Numbered from the stretch's first letter, positions 53,035-61,152 are shown. The stretch: DNA of 64,000 bases from an uncultured Duncaniella sp. (GCA_910586665.1 CAJUIX010000009.1:65752-129751); one strand, 5' to 3'. Numbers and translations are program-made. Notes: generated by a model from the sequence alone, not told the origin.

Positions 53035-53991
53035 ATGAGCCAACTTATCACCATTTCCCCGTCTCCCCATGCGCAGACCCCTGTCACGGTGAAGAAGCTG
53101 ATGACCCATGTCATTATCGCTCTTCTGCCGGCGGTCGCTCTCGCGCTCTACTGCTTCGGCATCGGCGCGGCCATCGTCATTGTCACAGCCATTGCCGGAT
53201 GCGTTGCCACCGAATATCTCATCTCGCGTTTCATGCTCGGGCAGCGTCCGACTTTAGGCAACATGTCGGCCGTGCTGACCGGCCTCCTGCTGGCCCTCAA
53301 CCTCCCGTCCAACCTGCCCGTGTGGACAGTGCTCATCGGCTGTGTCGTGGCCATCGGCATCGGCAAGATGACCTTCGGAGGTCTCGGTTGCAACATCTTC
53401 AACCCCGCCCTCGTAGGCCGTGTGTTCCTCCTGCTCTCTTTCCCCGTTCAGATGACCACCTGGCCTCTCCCGATAGAGAACCGCATGAATTATCTCGACG
53501 CCACCACCGGTGCGACTACCCTCGGGCAGCTCAAGATGGACCAGATCAGCGGCGCTGACGTCGACCTCCTCGACCATGCGGTCGGTCTCACAGGCGGTTC
53601 GCTTGGTGAGATTGGTGCGATAGCACTTCTGATAGGCTTTGTCTACCTCCTCTGCACCCGCGTAATCACCTGGCATATCCCCGTGGCCATTCTCGGCACC
53701 GTGGCCCTCTTCTCGCTCTGCATCGGCGCCAATGTGGGCGTGCAGCTCCTCACCGGCGGACTCATGCTCGGCGCCATCTTCATGGCCACCGACTATGTGA
53801 CCTCACCCATGAGCCATGCAGGCATGATTATCTACGGTGTCATGATCGGTATCATCACCGTCGTCATCCGCCAGTGGGGTGCATATCCCGAAGGCGTCTC
53901 ATTCGCAATCCTTATCATGAACGGTATCACCCCGCTCATCAACCGCTATGTCAAACCGCGTAAGTTCGGAGAAGGGAGGGTAGCAGCATGA
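53035..53991 (+). CDS. rnfD: Rnf electron transport complex subunit D
   Basis: A 318-residue membrane subunit of the ferredoxin:NAD+ oxidoreductase that couples electron flow to Na+/H+ transport. About nine hydrophobic segments; the covalent flavin site DATTGATTL is present, with Thr161 as the expected FMN-phosphate attachment residue (S/T-G-A-T motif). LGCNIFNPALVGRVFLL and FMATDYVTSPM are family signatures shared with NqrB. It overlaps rnfG by four bases. In most Bacteroidales rnfB and rnfC precede rnfD; here a promoter and the pectin locus lie upstream instead. Confidence 0.95.
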   Translation: MSQLITISPSPHAQTPVTVKKLMTHVIIALLPAVALALYCFGIGAAIVIVTAIAGCVATEYLISRFMLGQRPTLGNMSAVLTGLLLALNLPSNLPVWTVLIGCVVAIGIGKMTFGGLGCNIFNPALVGRVFLLLSFPVQMTTWPLPIENRMNYLDATTGATTLGQLKMDQISGADVDLLDHAVGLTGGSLGEIGAIALLIGFVYLLCTRVITWHIPVAILGTVALFSLCIGANVGVQLLTGGLMLGAIFMATDYVTSPMSHAGMIIYGVMIGIITVVIRQWGAYPEGVSFAILIMNGITPLINRYVKPRKFGEGRVAA

Positions 53992-54566
53992 AATCGTCGC
54001 TCGTAAACATGGTGCTCTCCCTGGGCACTATCACAGTAATCGCCGCCGCAGCCCTTGCCGGCGTCTACACAGCCACCAAGGAGCCTATCGAACAGGCCAA
54101 GATTGAGAAGCAGAAGGCCGCAATCGGCCAGGTGCTTCCCGATATACAGTTCAACAACAATCCTGCCGAGGAGGCCGCCGAGATTACCGTAGACGGCGAG
54201 ACCGTCACCGTCTTCCCCGCCCGCCAGGACGGCGAGCTCGTCGGCATGGCTGTCGAAAGCCATGACAACAACGGCTTCTCGGGTCTCATCACCGTCATGT
54301 ATGGCTTCTCGCCCGCAGGCGACATAACCGGCTTCGCTGTAATGCAGCATGCCGAGACCCCCGGACTCGGTTCGAAGATGGACGAGTGGTTCAACAACCC
54401 CGCCCACACTATCGTAGGCCTCAACGCCGCCACTTCCAACCTCACTGTCAGCAAGGACGGCGGAGATGTCGACGCTATCACTGCCGCCACAATCTCGTCG
54501 CGAGCCTTCCTGCGCGCGCTCACTCTCGCTAACCAGGCCTCACAGCAATTCGCCACATGCCAATAA
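53988..54566 (+). CDS. rnfG: Rnf electron transport complex subunit G
   Basis: 192 residues, with a single N-terminal membrane anchor (about 8-28) and a periplasmic FMN-binding domain. The attachment motif DAITAATISS contains Thr168, the residue to which FMN would be phosphoester-linked; the usual SGAT is TAAT here. HAETPGLGSKM is the conserved family segment. It passes electrons between RnfD and the other subunits. ATGA overlap with rnfD and a 15-base gap to rnfE place it firmly in the operon. Confidence 0.95.
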   Translation: MKSSLVNMVLSLGTITVIAAAALAGVYTATKEPIEQAKIEKQKAAIGQVLPDIQFNNNPAEEAAEITVDGETVTVFPARQDGELVGMAVESHDNNGFSGLITVMYGFSPAGDITGFAVMQHAETPGLGSKMDEWFNNPAHTIVGLNAATSNLTVSKDGGDVDAITAATISSRAFLRALTLANQASQQFATCQ

Positions 54567-54581
54567 TCCCCGTATCAAGCC

Positions 54582-55175
54582 ATGAACGATAAACTTAAAA
54601 TATTATTCAACGGTATCATAGCCGAAAACCCCACATTCGTACTGATGCTGGGTATGTGTCCCACACTCGGTACGACCGGCAGCGCCATCAACGGCATGAG
54701 TATGGGTCTTGCGACAATGGCAGTGCTCATCTGCTCCAATGTGGTGATCTCGCTCATCAAGAATTTCGTGCCCTCAAAGGTGCGCATCCCCGCCTATATC
54801 GTGGTCATTGCCGCCTTCGTGTCGGTGCTCCAGCTCGTGATGGAGGCCTATGTCCCCTCGCTCTACGCCACCCTCGGCATCTTCATTCCCCTTATCGTGG
54901 TCAACTGTATCGTGCTCGGCCGCGCCGAGGCCTTCGCCTCGCGCCACAGTGTGATTGACAGCTGTCTCGACGGTATCGGCATCGGTCTCGGATTCACAAT
55001 CGCGCTCACGCTTCTCGGAGCCGTCCGCGAGTTTCTCGGCACAGGCAAGATTTTTGACCTTGCCATCTATCCCGAGAGCTTCGGTTCGCTCGTGTTCGTG
55101 CTCGCCCCCGGAGCCTTCATCGCCCTGGGTCTGCTCATCGCTCTCTTCACCAAGCTCCGCGAGAAATCTTGCTGA
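54582..55175 (+). CDS. rnfE: Rnf electron transport complex subunit E
   Basis: A 197-residue six-helix membrane subunit of the RnfA/RnfE type. Signatures are NPTFVLMLGMCPTLGTTGSAINGMSMG at the N terminus, carrying the Cys that ligates the intramembrane Fe-S centre with RnfA, and ILVNCIVLGRAEAFASR-like sequence (VVNCIVLGRAEAFASRHSV) with the second Cys. VREFLGTGKIF and GAFIALGLLIAL complete the family pattern. It lies between rnfG and rnfA. Confidence 0.95.
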   Translation: MNDKLKILFNGIIAENPTFVLMLGMCPTLGTTGSAINGMSMGLATMAVLICSNVVISLIKNFVPSKVRIPAYIVVIAAFVSVLQLVMEAYVPSLYATLGIFIPLIVVNCIVLGRAEAFASRHSVIDSCLDGIGIGLGFTIALTLLGAVREFLGTGKIFDLAIYPESFGSLVFVLAPGAFIALGLLIALFTKLREKSC

Positions 55176-55223
55176 AAAAATCAAGAGACATAAATTTACA
55201 ATCACACCTTATTCGTTAAGACC

Positions 55224-55805
55224 ATGCTCGAATATATTTCCATAATCATAACGGCAATCTTTGTCAACAACATCGTATTTGCCCAGTTCCTCGGCATCTG
55301 CCCCTTCATCGGCGTTTCGCGCAAGCTCTCCAGCGCGGTCGGTATGGGTGCTGCCGTGACCTTCGTCATGATTATCGCCACGGCTATCACATGGATTCTC
55401 CAGGACCTCGTCCTCAATCCCTTCGGCTTAGGCTTCATGCAGACGATTGTCTTCATCCTCGTCATCGCCGCCCTCGTGCAGATGCTCGAAATCATCCTCA
55501 AGAAGATTGCCCCGGTGCTCTACAGCGCCCTTGGCGTGTTCCTCCCGCTCATCACCACCAACTGCGCCGTGCTTGGTGTGGCTATCACTGTCGTGCAGAA
55601 GGGGATGAACCTCGGCGAGAGCCTCGTCTATGCCCTTGCGACCGCTGTCGGCTTCACTATGGCTATCGCTATTTTCGCCGGAATCCGCGAGCAGCTTGCC
55701 TGGACCTCCGTCCCCAAGGCAATGCGCGGTGTGCCCATCGCCATGATTTGCGCAGGCCTCCTCGCAATGGCCTTCATGGGCTTCTCCGGCATCAAGATCG
55801 GCTAA
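55224..55805 (+). CDS. rnfA: Rnf electron transport complex subunit A
   Basis: A 193-residue six-helix membrane subunit homologous to RnfE in inverted topology. It has NNIVFAQFLGICPFIGVSRKLSSAVGMG at the N terminus and LPLITTNCAVLGVAI in the middle, whose cysteines pair with those of RnfE, followed by IFAGIREQLAW. The last residues GFSGIKIG are typical. It is the last gene of rnfDGEA; a strong terminator follows 36 bases later. Confidence 0.95.
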   Translation: MLEYISIIITAIFVNNIVFAQFLGICPFIGVSRKLSSAVGMGAAVTFVMIIATAITWILQDLVLNPFGLGFMQTIVFILVIAALVQMLEIILKKIAPVLYSALGVFLPLITTNCAVLGVAITVVQKGMNLGESLVYALATAVGFTMAIAIFAGIREQLAWTSVPKAMRGVPIAMICAGLLAMAFMGFSGIKIG

Positions 55806-55840
55806 ATATTTTGCAACACCCACCTGTATACATTACAAAA

Positions 55841-55893
55841 CAGGGCAGAGCCTTCCGTCGGTATCTATCCCGGAAGGCTCTGCCTGTTTTTTA
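55841..55893 (+). terminator. Terminator of rnfDGEA
   Basis: CAGGGCAGAGCCTTCCG pairs with CGGAAGGCTCTGCCTG and is followed by six T's. It is the longest clean stem in the window. Confidence 0.93.
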
Positions 55894-55914
55894 GTCATAA
55901 AACTGCCAACTGTT

Positions 55915-56838
55915 ATGAAGATTTCCTCTCTTTCAGCCATAGCGATGCTATGCGCACTCTCTTCACTGTCCGTATCGTGCGTGGAGCGCAAGTCCTACGA
56001 TGTCCTTGCAGATGATATTGCCGCCCTTGTAAGCGATGCCCCTGCCCAAATAGGCGTGGCGGTGATTGTCGACAGCCGTGACACTGTCTGTGTTAACAAC
56101 GACACTCCTTACCGTCTTATGAGCGTATTCAAACTCCACCAGGCTATAGCTGTAGGACATGAGCTCGACAGACTCGGAGTGGGCCTCGATACCGTCCTTA
56201 TGATGAATCGCGCCGAACTTAGCGCCGACACATGGAGTCCGATGCTCAAGGAGCATCCCGAGAGTGAGATCAGCCTCCCGCTGACCATTCTGCTGGACTA
56301 TCTGATGCTCCAGAGCGACAACAATGTCAGCAATGTACTTTTTGAGCAGATAGTAGGCACGGCGAAGACCGACAGCATTATCCGCTCGCTCGGTGTTCCG
56401 GCTGATTTCCGTATCCGTTTCACTGAAGCCGAGATGCAGGAAGACCATAGCAAAAGTGATGAGAACTGGAGCAGCCCGCTCGCGTGTGCGGCGCTCGTCA
56501 ACCGTCTATTCACCGACAGTCTCATCTCAGAGGTGAAGCAGGAGTATATCAAAGGTGCCATGAGCCGCTGTGCTACGGGTGCGAATCGTCTTCCCGCGCC
56601 GCTTTCAGGTATTGAGGGCGTTAATGTGGCGCATCGCACCGGCAGCGGCTATGTCAACGAACTCGGTGAGGTCGGAGCCGTCAACGATGTAGCCTATGTG
56701 ACGCTCCCCGACGGGCATGGTTATGCCGTCGCAGTGTTTGTGAAAGACTATAAGGGGGATGAGAAGGACGCCGAAGCCCTCATAGCCCGGATTTCGGAGC
56801 TGGTCTACAAGTCCGTGGACGATAATATTGAAAAATAG
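55915..56838 (+). CDS. Class A beta-lactamase (Bacteroides-type, subclass A2)
   Basis: 307 residues. The N terminus is hydrophobic and could be a lipoprotein signal (SLSVSC, Cys22). Serine beta-lactamase motifs are SVFK (Ser70, Lys73), SDN (134-136), a TEAEM/NWSSP omega-loop region like those of CepA/CfxA, and HRTGSGY (241-243), where the usual KTG lysine is arginine. It lies between two terminators and is transcribed alone; no clear promoter is seen in the short gap. It probably hydrolyses cephalosporins or penicillins in the periplasm, but the spectrum cannot be predicted. Confidence 0.9.
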   Translation: MKISSLSAIAMLCALSSLSVSCVERKSYDVLADDIAALVSDAPAQIGVAVIVDSRDTVCVNNDTPYRLMSVFKLHQAIAVGHELDRLGVGLDTVLMMNRAELSADTWSPMLKEHPESEISLPLTILLDYLMLQSDNNVSNVLFEQIVGTAKTDSIIRSLGVPADFRIRFTEAEMQEDHSKSDENWSSPLACAALVNRLFTDSLISEVKQEYIKGAMSRCATGANRLPAPLSGIEGVNVAHRTGSGYVNELGEVGAVNDVAYVTLPDGHGYAVAVFVKDYKGDEKDAEALIARISELVYKSVDDNIEK

Positions 56839-56861
56839 TGATTGGACTTGCAATGTATTTA

Positions 56862-56909
56862 TAAAAATTAAGCCTGGAGGCCGAATAGAAGCTTCCAGGC
56901 TTAATTTTA
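56862..56909. terminator. Bidirectional terminator between bla and nhaD
   Basis: TTAAGCCTGGA pairs with TCCAGGCTTAA. A-rich bases on the left and TTTTATT on the right serve both convergent genes. Confidence 0.85.
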
Positions 56910-56925
56910 TTATCAGATGAGGGGT

Positions 56926-58218
56926 TTATCCCATTATGAGTGTCTCGAGGGCGTAGACGGCTATACCGGCGATGTAGCCGATGAAGGCAATCCAAGTGAA
57001 TTTTTTGAGATACCAGCCGAAGCTTATCTTCTCGAGGCCCATGACTACGACGCCGGCTGCGGAACCGATGATGAGCATAGAGCCACCGACACCTGCACAG
57101 TAGGCGAGGAGCTGCCAGAAGAGGCCGTCGCACGCGAAATCTCCTGCCTGGGCTATGGGATACATCTCCATGCAGCCTGCGACGAGGGGTACATTGTCGA
57201 CGATGCTCGATACGACTCCGATGACGCCTGTCACGAGGTAGTGGTTGCCGTCGGAAACCTCGTTGAGCCACTGCCCGAAGGCGGTCAGCACGCCTGTTTC
57301 CTGCAAGGTGGCCACCGCGAGGAGGATGCCGAGGAAGAAAAGGATAGTCGCGAGGTCAATGCGCGAGAGGAGTGTCGTCACCTTTAGGTGGCTGTTCTCA
57401 ATAAGGATGCTCTTGCGGTTGGCGCGCCACTCGGAGACGAGCCATAGCACGCCGAGAGCGAGCAGGATGCCCATGAAGGGGGGAAGGCCGGTGAGCATAC
57501 GGAAGATAGGCACGAAGATGAGGCCTCCGACACCGAAGAAGAGTATGATTTTACGGTCGGCAGGTGTGTTGGCGGGGAGGGATGAGGCGGAGCCTTCCGG
57601 GGCCTTGACATCACCCTTGAGATAGAGCGACACGCAGAGGGCTGAGACCACGACTGACACAATTGATGGGAGCAGGAGCTGCGAGATGACACCGCCTGTC
57701 GAAATCATGCCTTTGATCCATAGCATGATAGTGGTGACGTCGCCGATAGGGGAGAAGGCGCCGCCGGCATTGGCCGCGATGATTATGATGCCGCCGTAGA
57801 TCATACGGTCCTTGTGGTCCTCGATGAGCTTGCGGAGCACCATTATCATAACGATAGAGGTCGTAAGATTGTCGAGAATTGCGGAGAGGATAAATGTCAT
57901 GGCGGTGATGCGCCATAGCAGTGCGCGCTTGCTCTTGGTTGCGAGGGCGTCATGGACGAAGTAGAAGCCGCCGTTGGCGTCGACAATTTCGACTATGGTC
58001 ATGGCCCCCATGAGGAAGAACAGGATTTCGCAGGTCTCGCCGAGGTGGTGGAGCAGACGCCCGGAGGTGTCGCCGTCGGCTCCGACGCCGCAGGCATAGA
58101 GGGTCCAGCAGACTACGCACATTAGCAGTGCGGGTACGGCTTTGTTGATCTTCAGAACGCTTTCAAGCGCGATGCAGAGATAGCCGATGACAAAGAAGGT
58201 TACAATTGCGGTTATCAT
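56926..58218 (-). CDS. nhaD: NhaD-type Na+/H+ antiporter
   Basis: A 430-residue membrane protein with about twelve helices, of the ion transporter superfamily. NhaD signatures include ETCEILFFLMGAMTIVEIVDANGGF, FILSAILDNLTTSIVMIMVLRKL, GGIIIIAANAGGAFSPIGDVTTIMLWIKG and GVVSSIVDNVPLVAGCM. It exports sodium in exchange for protons, helping cells that also run sodium-pumping Rnf and decarboxylase complexes (both in this window) to manage Na+. It is transcribed alone on the minus strand, ending at the shared terminator. Confidence 0.93.
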   Translation of the reverse strand: MITAIVTFFVIGYLCIALESVLKINKAVPALLMCVVCWTLYACGVGADGDTSGRLLHHLGETCEILFFLMGAMTIVEIVDANGGFYFVHDALATKSKRALLWRITAMTFILSAILDNLTTSIVMIMVLRKLIEDHKDRMIYGGIIIIAANAGGAFSPIGDVTTIMLWIKGMISTGGVISQLLLPSIVSVVVSALCVSLYLKGDVKAPEGSASSLPANTPADRKIILFFGVGGLIFVPIFRMLTGLPPFMGILLALGVLWLVSEWRANRKSILIENSHLKVTTLLSRIDLATILFFLGILLAVATLQETGVLTAFGQWLNEVSDGNHYLVTGVIGVVSSIVDNVPLVAGCMEMYPIAQAGDFACDGLFWQLLAYCAGVGGSMLIIGSAAGVVVMGLEKISFGWYLKKFTWIAFIGYIAGIAVYALETLIMG

Positions 58219-58309
58219 TTACAACAATCAGGATTTCATGGTTTATTATTCGAGTAAATTATAAGCGGTTGAAAGTGAGTTTTATCCCTTCGCGGGGTAA
58301 ATTTGCTGC

Positions 58310-58339
58310 AAAGGTCGCAATTATACTTCTGACTTCAAA
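58310..58339 (-). promoter_or_regulatory. Probable promoter of nhaD
   Basis: On the minus strand, TTTG (58339-58336), 18 bases, GACCTTTG (58317-58310): one mismatch in the -7 box and a slightly short spacer. The leader is about 85 bases. Confidence 0.45.
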
Positions 58340-58446
58340 ATTTGAAATCATGAAATATTTCCCTAATTGTAGCCTCCAGGGCTTAAATAATTAAAAATAG
58401 GTGAAGTGTGGCTCCACGGACGACACTTTCATTGCGGGAAATGTTG

Positions 58447-58454
58447 TATTTTTG
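58447..58454 (+). promoter_or_regulatory. -7 box of the HipA-like gene pair
   Basis: TATTTTTG matches TAnnTTTG. Its predicted start lies about ten bases before the ATG at 58471, which supports that start over the upstream ATG at 58408. Confidence 0.45.
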
Positions 58455-58470
58455 TAAAGATATTCAATAT

Positions 58471-59259
58471 ATGGGACTCAATATTCGACATGAGACAATG
58501 ACTCTCTATCTCCAGCCTCTGCGCGAAGGAGGTTCGCTGCCCGGACTCGTGGAAGCCTCGGACGGTTTCAAGTATGCCGCGAAATTCCGTGGTGCCGGCC
58601 ACGGCACGAAGGCTCTGATTGCCGAGTTTATCGGTTCGGAGATAGCCCGTGCTGTCGGATTCCGTGTGCCGGAGCTTGTCTTTCTCGACCTCGGTGTGGA
58701 CTTCGGCAGGACCGAGGGCGACGAGGAGATTCAGGACCTGCTTCGCGGGAGCGAGGGGCTGAATCTCGGTGTCCACTTTCTTTCCGGGGCGCTGACATGG
58801 GATGTCATGGCCAATCATGCAGACGCAATGACTGCATCGCGTCTCGTATGGCTCGACGCCTTCTTTACGAATATCGACCGCACCGCCCGCAACACCAATA
58901 TGCTTCTTTGGAACCGTGAGTTGTGGCTCATCGACCAGGGAGCCTCGCTTTACTTCCACCATTCATGGTCTGACTGGGAAAAGGCGGCACTGAGCCCGTT
59001 TCCATACGTCAAAGACCATGCCCTCCTTGCCGATGCCTCGTGTCTCGAGGAGGCCGATGAGGAGATGCGCCGGATGCTCACCCCTGAAGTGATTGACACG
59101 ATTGTCGACGCAGTGCCCGCGGACTGGCTCGCAGCCTCAGGCTCGCCTGCATCTGTCGACGAGCAGCGCGAGGTCTATCGAAATTTTCTAAAAACAAGAT
59201 TGTCGAACTCCCAAATCTTTACCCGACATGCAGCTGATGCAAGAAAATCACTTGTTTGA
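58471..59259 (+). CDS. HipA-like family kinase (HipA_2 type)
   Basis: 262 residues from ATG 58471. A compact HipA-related protein kinase fold: YAAKFRG (Lys38, likely ATP-binding), GTKALIAEFIGSEIARAVGFRVPE, then the catalytic loop FFTNIDRTARNTNM (Asp136, Asn141, Asn143) and the metal motif LIDQGASL (Asp155). It lacks the longer N-terminal HipA_N domain of the toxin HipA and has no HipB-like antitoxin next to it. Its last 32 bases overlap a DUF3037 gene, a pairing seen in many Bacteroidetes. The substrate and role (signalling, dormancy or other) are unknown. Confidence 0.82.
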   Translation: MGLNIRHETMTLYLQPLREGGSLPGLVEASDGFKYAAKFRGAGHGTKALIAEFIGSEIARAVGFRVPELVFLDLGVDFGRTEGDEEIQDLLRGSEGLNLGVHFLSGALTWDVMANHADAMTASRLVWLDAFFTNIDRTARNTNMLLWNRELWLIDQGASLYFHHSWSDWEKAALSPFPYVKDHALLADASCLEEADEEMRRMLTPEVIDTIVDAVPADWLAASGSPASVDEQREVYRNFLKTRLSNSQIFTRHAADARKSLV

Positions 59260-59614
59260 GTATGCCGTCATGCGCTATCTTCCGCGCGTCGAGCGGGAGG
59301 AGTTTGTCAATGTCGGCCTGGTCATGATGTGCAAGCGCCGGCGGTGGATTCGTGCAAAGTTTCTTCTTGATGAGCGGCGTCTGCAAGCTTTCGCGCCTGA
59401 TGCCGACATAGATGCCCTGCGGGTGCAGCTTGAATCGTTCTGCCGGATAGCGGGCGGGTGCAGTGGTGCCATAGGGGAGCTTGACCCACATGAGCGTTTC
59501 CGCTGGCTGACGGCTGTGCGCAGCTCTTGCCTCTCGACCTCGCGTCCGCATCCCGGATTGACGGATGACCTTGACGCCACATTCGAGCGGCTGTTTGCTG
59601 AAATGGTGGAGTGA
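59228..59614 (+). CDS. DUF3037 family protein
   Basis: 128 residues, recognisable by LFEYAVMRYLPRVEREEFVNVGLVMMC, the DUF3037 opening, then RWIRAKFLLDERRLQAFAPDADIDALRVQLESF and HERFRWLTAVRSSCLSTSRPHPGLTDD. The family is of unknown function and is repeatedly found behind HipA_2-type kinases, as here with a 32-base overlap, which implies that the two proteins work together. It may be a regulator or substrate of the kinase (inference). Confidence 0.85.
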   Translation: MQLMQENHLFEYAVMRYLPRVEREEFVNVGLVMMCKRRRWIRAKFLLDERRLQAFAPDADIDALRVQLESFCRIAGGCSGAIGELDPHERFRWLTAVRSSCLSTSRPHPGLTDDLDATFERLFAEMVE

Positions 59615-59640
59615 ATAGGGGGATAGGGGGATAATAGATA
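59613..59640. repeat. Short AATAGGGGG repeats
   Basis: AATAGGGGGATAGGGGGATAATAG begins at the stop codon of the DUF3037 gene. It is related to the 9-bp runs at 17989 and 52935. Confidence 0.5.
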
Positions 59641-59653
59641 GAGGGCTTAAGTC

Positions 59654-60427
59654 TCAGCCTTTCATTATCTCGCGTATGGCGAGTGAGGCAAGGGTAATTC
59701 CGAATATGGCTGTGATGTGCATGAAAGCGCCGTTGGTGGCGACCTTATTGAAGCTCATAGCTCCCGAGCTGTCAGTCATGGTCTGGGCGTCGGGGTGGTT
59801 TCTGACAAGTTCGTCGGAGTAGACACACTTGAATTTTCTTGCGGGAAAGATCCCGCTCTTCTTGAAGCGGCGGCGGAGTGCGGCGGCGAGCGGGCAGCCT
59901 TTCACCTTCCAGAATTCGGCCACGCCGATGCGTGAGGGGTCGGTCTTCAGAGCCGCGCCCATTGATGAGTAGAAGCGGAGCGTGCGGCCGTCGCGTGCGG
60001 CCTCGGCTGCCGCCTCGGTGGCATTGAGTATGAGGAGTGCCTTGTCGGCGAGGGAGTCGATAGCGTCGATGACGACGTCGTAGGCGGCGAGGTCGTAGGC
60101 TCCCTGCGTGTCTTTGTTGTAGAAATCGTGGATAGCGTCAATCCTTGCGTCGGGATTGATGTCGAGCAGGCGTCTTTTCATGGCGTCGACCTTGACCTGG
60201 CCGACCGTGCTCGTGGTGGCCGGGAGCTGGCGGTTGATGTTTGACGCGGCCACTGTGTCAGCGTCGACTATTGTAAGCTGTGTGAATCCGCTTCTGACAA
60301 GAGTCTCGGCTGCCCAGCTGCCCACTCCTCCCATGCCGAAGATAATGATTCGCGTTCCGGAAAATTTCTCGAGAGTGGCGCGCCCGGTCAGGAGCGCTGT
60401 GCGGTTGAAAATCTCTTCGCGGTTCAT
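59654..60427 (-). CDS. tcdA: tRNA threonylcarbamoyladenosine dehydratase
   Basis: A 257-residue E1-like (ThiF/MoeB superfamily) enzyme that cyclises t6A37 of tRNAs to ct6A using ATP. It has the nucleotide-binding loop GMGGVGSWAAETLVRSG (31-47), DADTVAASNINRQLPA with the Arg/Gln finger, YDVVIDAIDSLADK, and the characteristic KTDPSRIGVAEFWKVKGCPLAAALRRRFKK and GAMSFNKVATNGAFMHITAIFG segments. The length is typical. It follows the small hypothetical gene upstream by 15 bases and is probably co-transcribed with it. Confidence 0.93.
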   Translation of the reverse strand: MNREEIFNRTALLTGRATLEKFSGTRIIIFGMGGVGSWAAETLVRSGFTQLTIVDADTVAASNINRQLPATTSTVGQVKVDAMKRRLLDINPDARIDAIHDFYNKDTQGAYDLAAYDVVIDAIDSLADKALLILNATEAAAEAARDGRTLRFYSSMGAALKTDPSRIGVAEFWKVKGCPLAAALRRRFKKSGIFPARKFKCVYSDELVRNHPDAQTMTDSSGAMSFNKVATNGAFMHITAIFGITLASLAIREIMKG

Positions 60428-60442
60428 GTCAGATGTTAATTT

Positions 60443-60790
60443 TCACCCTTTGCAGAGCGACATTTTCATTTTTGACCAAAGAGAGGGGCTTTCCATCCTC
60501 AGATGGACGTTGACGTCGGAGTTGTTCTTATTGAGGAACACTGTCGAATTGGGGAGGATGATGGCTATATAGTCACCGAGTTCGAGGATTTCGTGTATGT
60601 GGTCGAGGGGGAGGACGGCGAATGGTGATTTGGGATCGACGCTGCCGATGTAGAGATCGTTCTCATCAATTACAATACCGTGGTTTTCGAGCGCGTAGTC
60701 GAAAAGCAGACCCAGGTTGAGTTCGTCGGGCGACTCAGGTGGGTGGTTGTAATTTTTGTAAATGCTGTCGATAAGTTTCTTTGTTACCAT
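60443..60790 (-). CDS. Small hypothetical protein upstream of tcdA
   Basis: 115 residues from the ATG at 60790 (MVTKKLIDSIYKNY); an in-frame start seven codons upstream is less likely. It has no signal peptide or membrane segment. Sequence such as LLFDYALENHGIVIDENDLYIGSVDPKSPFAVLPLDHIHEILELGDYIAIILPNSTVFLNK suggests a small alpha/beta cytoplasmic protein. I do not recognise a family. The 15-base gap to tcdA implies one transcript. Confidence 0.7.
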   Translation of the reverse strand: MVTKKLIDSIYKNYNHPPESPDELNLGLLFDYALENHGIVIDENDLYIGSVDPKSPFAVLPLDHIHEILELGDYIAIILPNSTVFLNKNNSDVNVHLRMESPSLWSKMKMSLCKG

Positions 60791-61019
60791 ATAATAAGCT
60801 GAGATTAACACACTCCGATGCTATTGAATAAGCCGGCGTACTGTCGTGTTAGCTGATATGTTCCGTTATCTGACTTTTCACTGTGAATTGTAAGGCGTGA
60901 GGCATAAACTGCAAGAGGATTTGCACTAATAATTCCTGTGAATGTCTGTATTAAAAACAATCCTTTTTAAGTTAATATTTAGTTCGGAGTGTGAAAAAGT
61001 ATGAACTATTGTGTTTCGG

Positions 61020-61088
61020 GTTAGAGTATAGAGTTTAAAGTTTAGGGTTTAAAGTTTAGGGTTTAAGGGTTTAAGGGTTTAAGGGTGC
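61020..61088. repeat. GTTTARGG tandem repeat tract
   Basis: Units GTTTAAA, GTTTAGG, GTTTAAA, GTTTAGG, then GTTTAAGG three times, ending GTGC. It is telomere-like in appearance but sits between bacterial genes. Confidence 0.75.
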
Positions 61089-61104
61089 TTGTTGGAAAAT
61101 GAAT

Positions 61105-61152
61105 TGCAGGGACATAATTTATTATTGTAATGTTTTAAATTATGTCCCTGCA
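61105..61152. terminator. 16-bp perfect inverted repeat, terminator-like
   Basis: TGCAGGGACATAATTT (61105-61120) and AAATTATGTCCCTGCA (61137-61152) around a 16-base loop. It lies 30 bases past the decarboxylase beta-subunit stop (minus strand). No T-run follows the stem on either side. Confidence 0.55.

Noticed and set aside
60428..60442. Separate promoter for tcdA
   Set aside because: Only 15 bases separate it from the upstream gene, and there is no TAnnTTTG box there.
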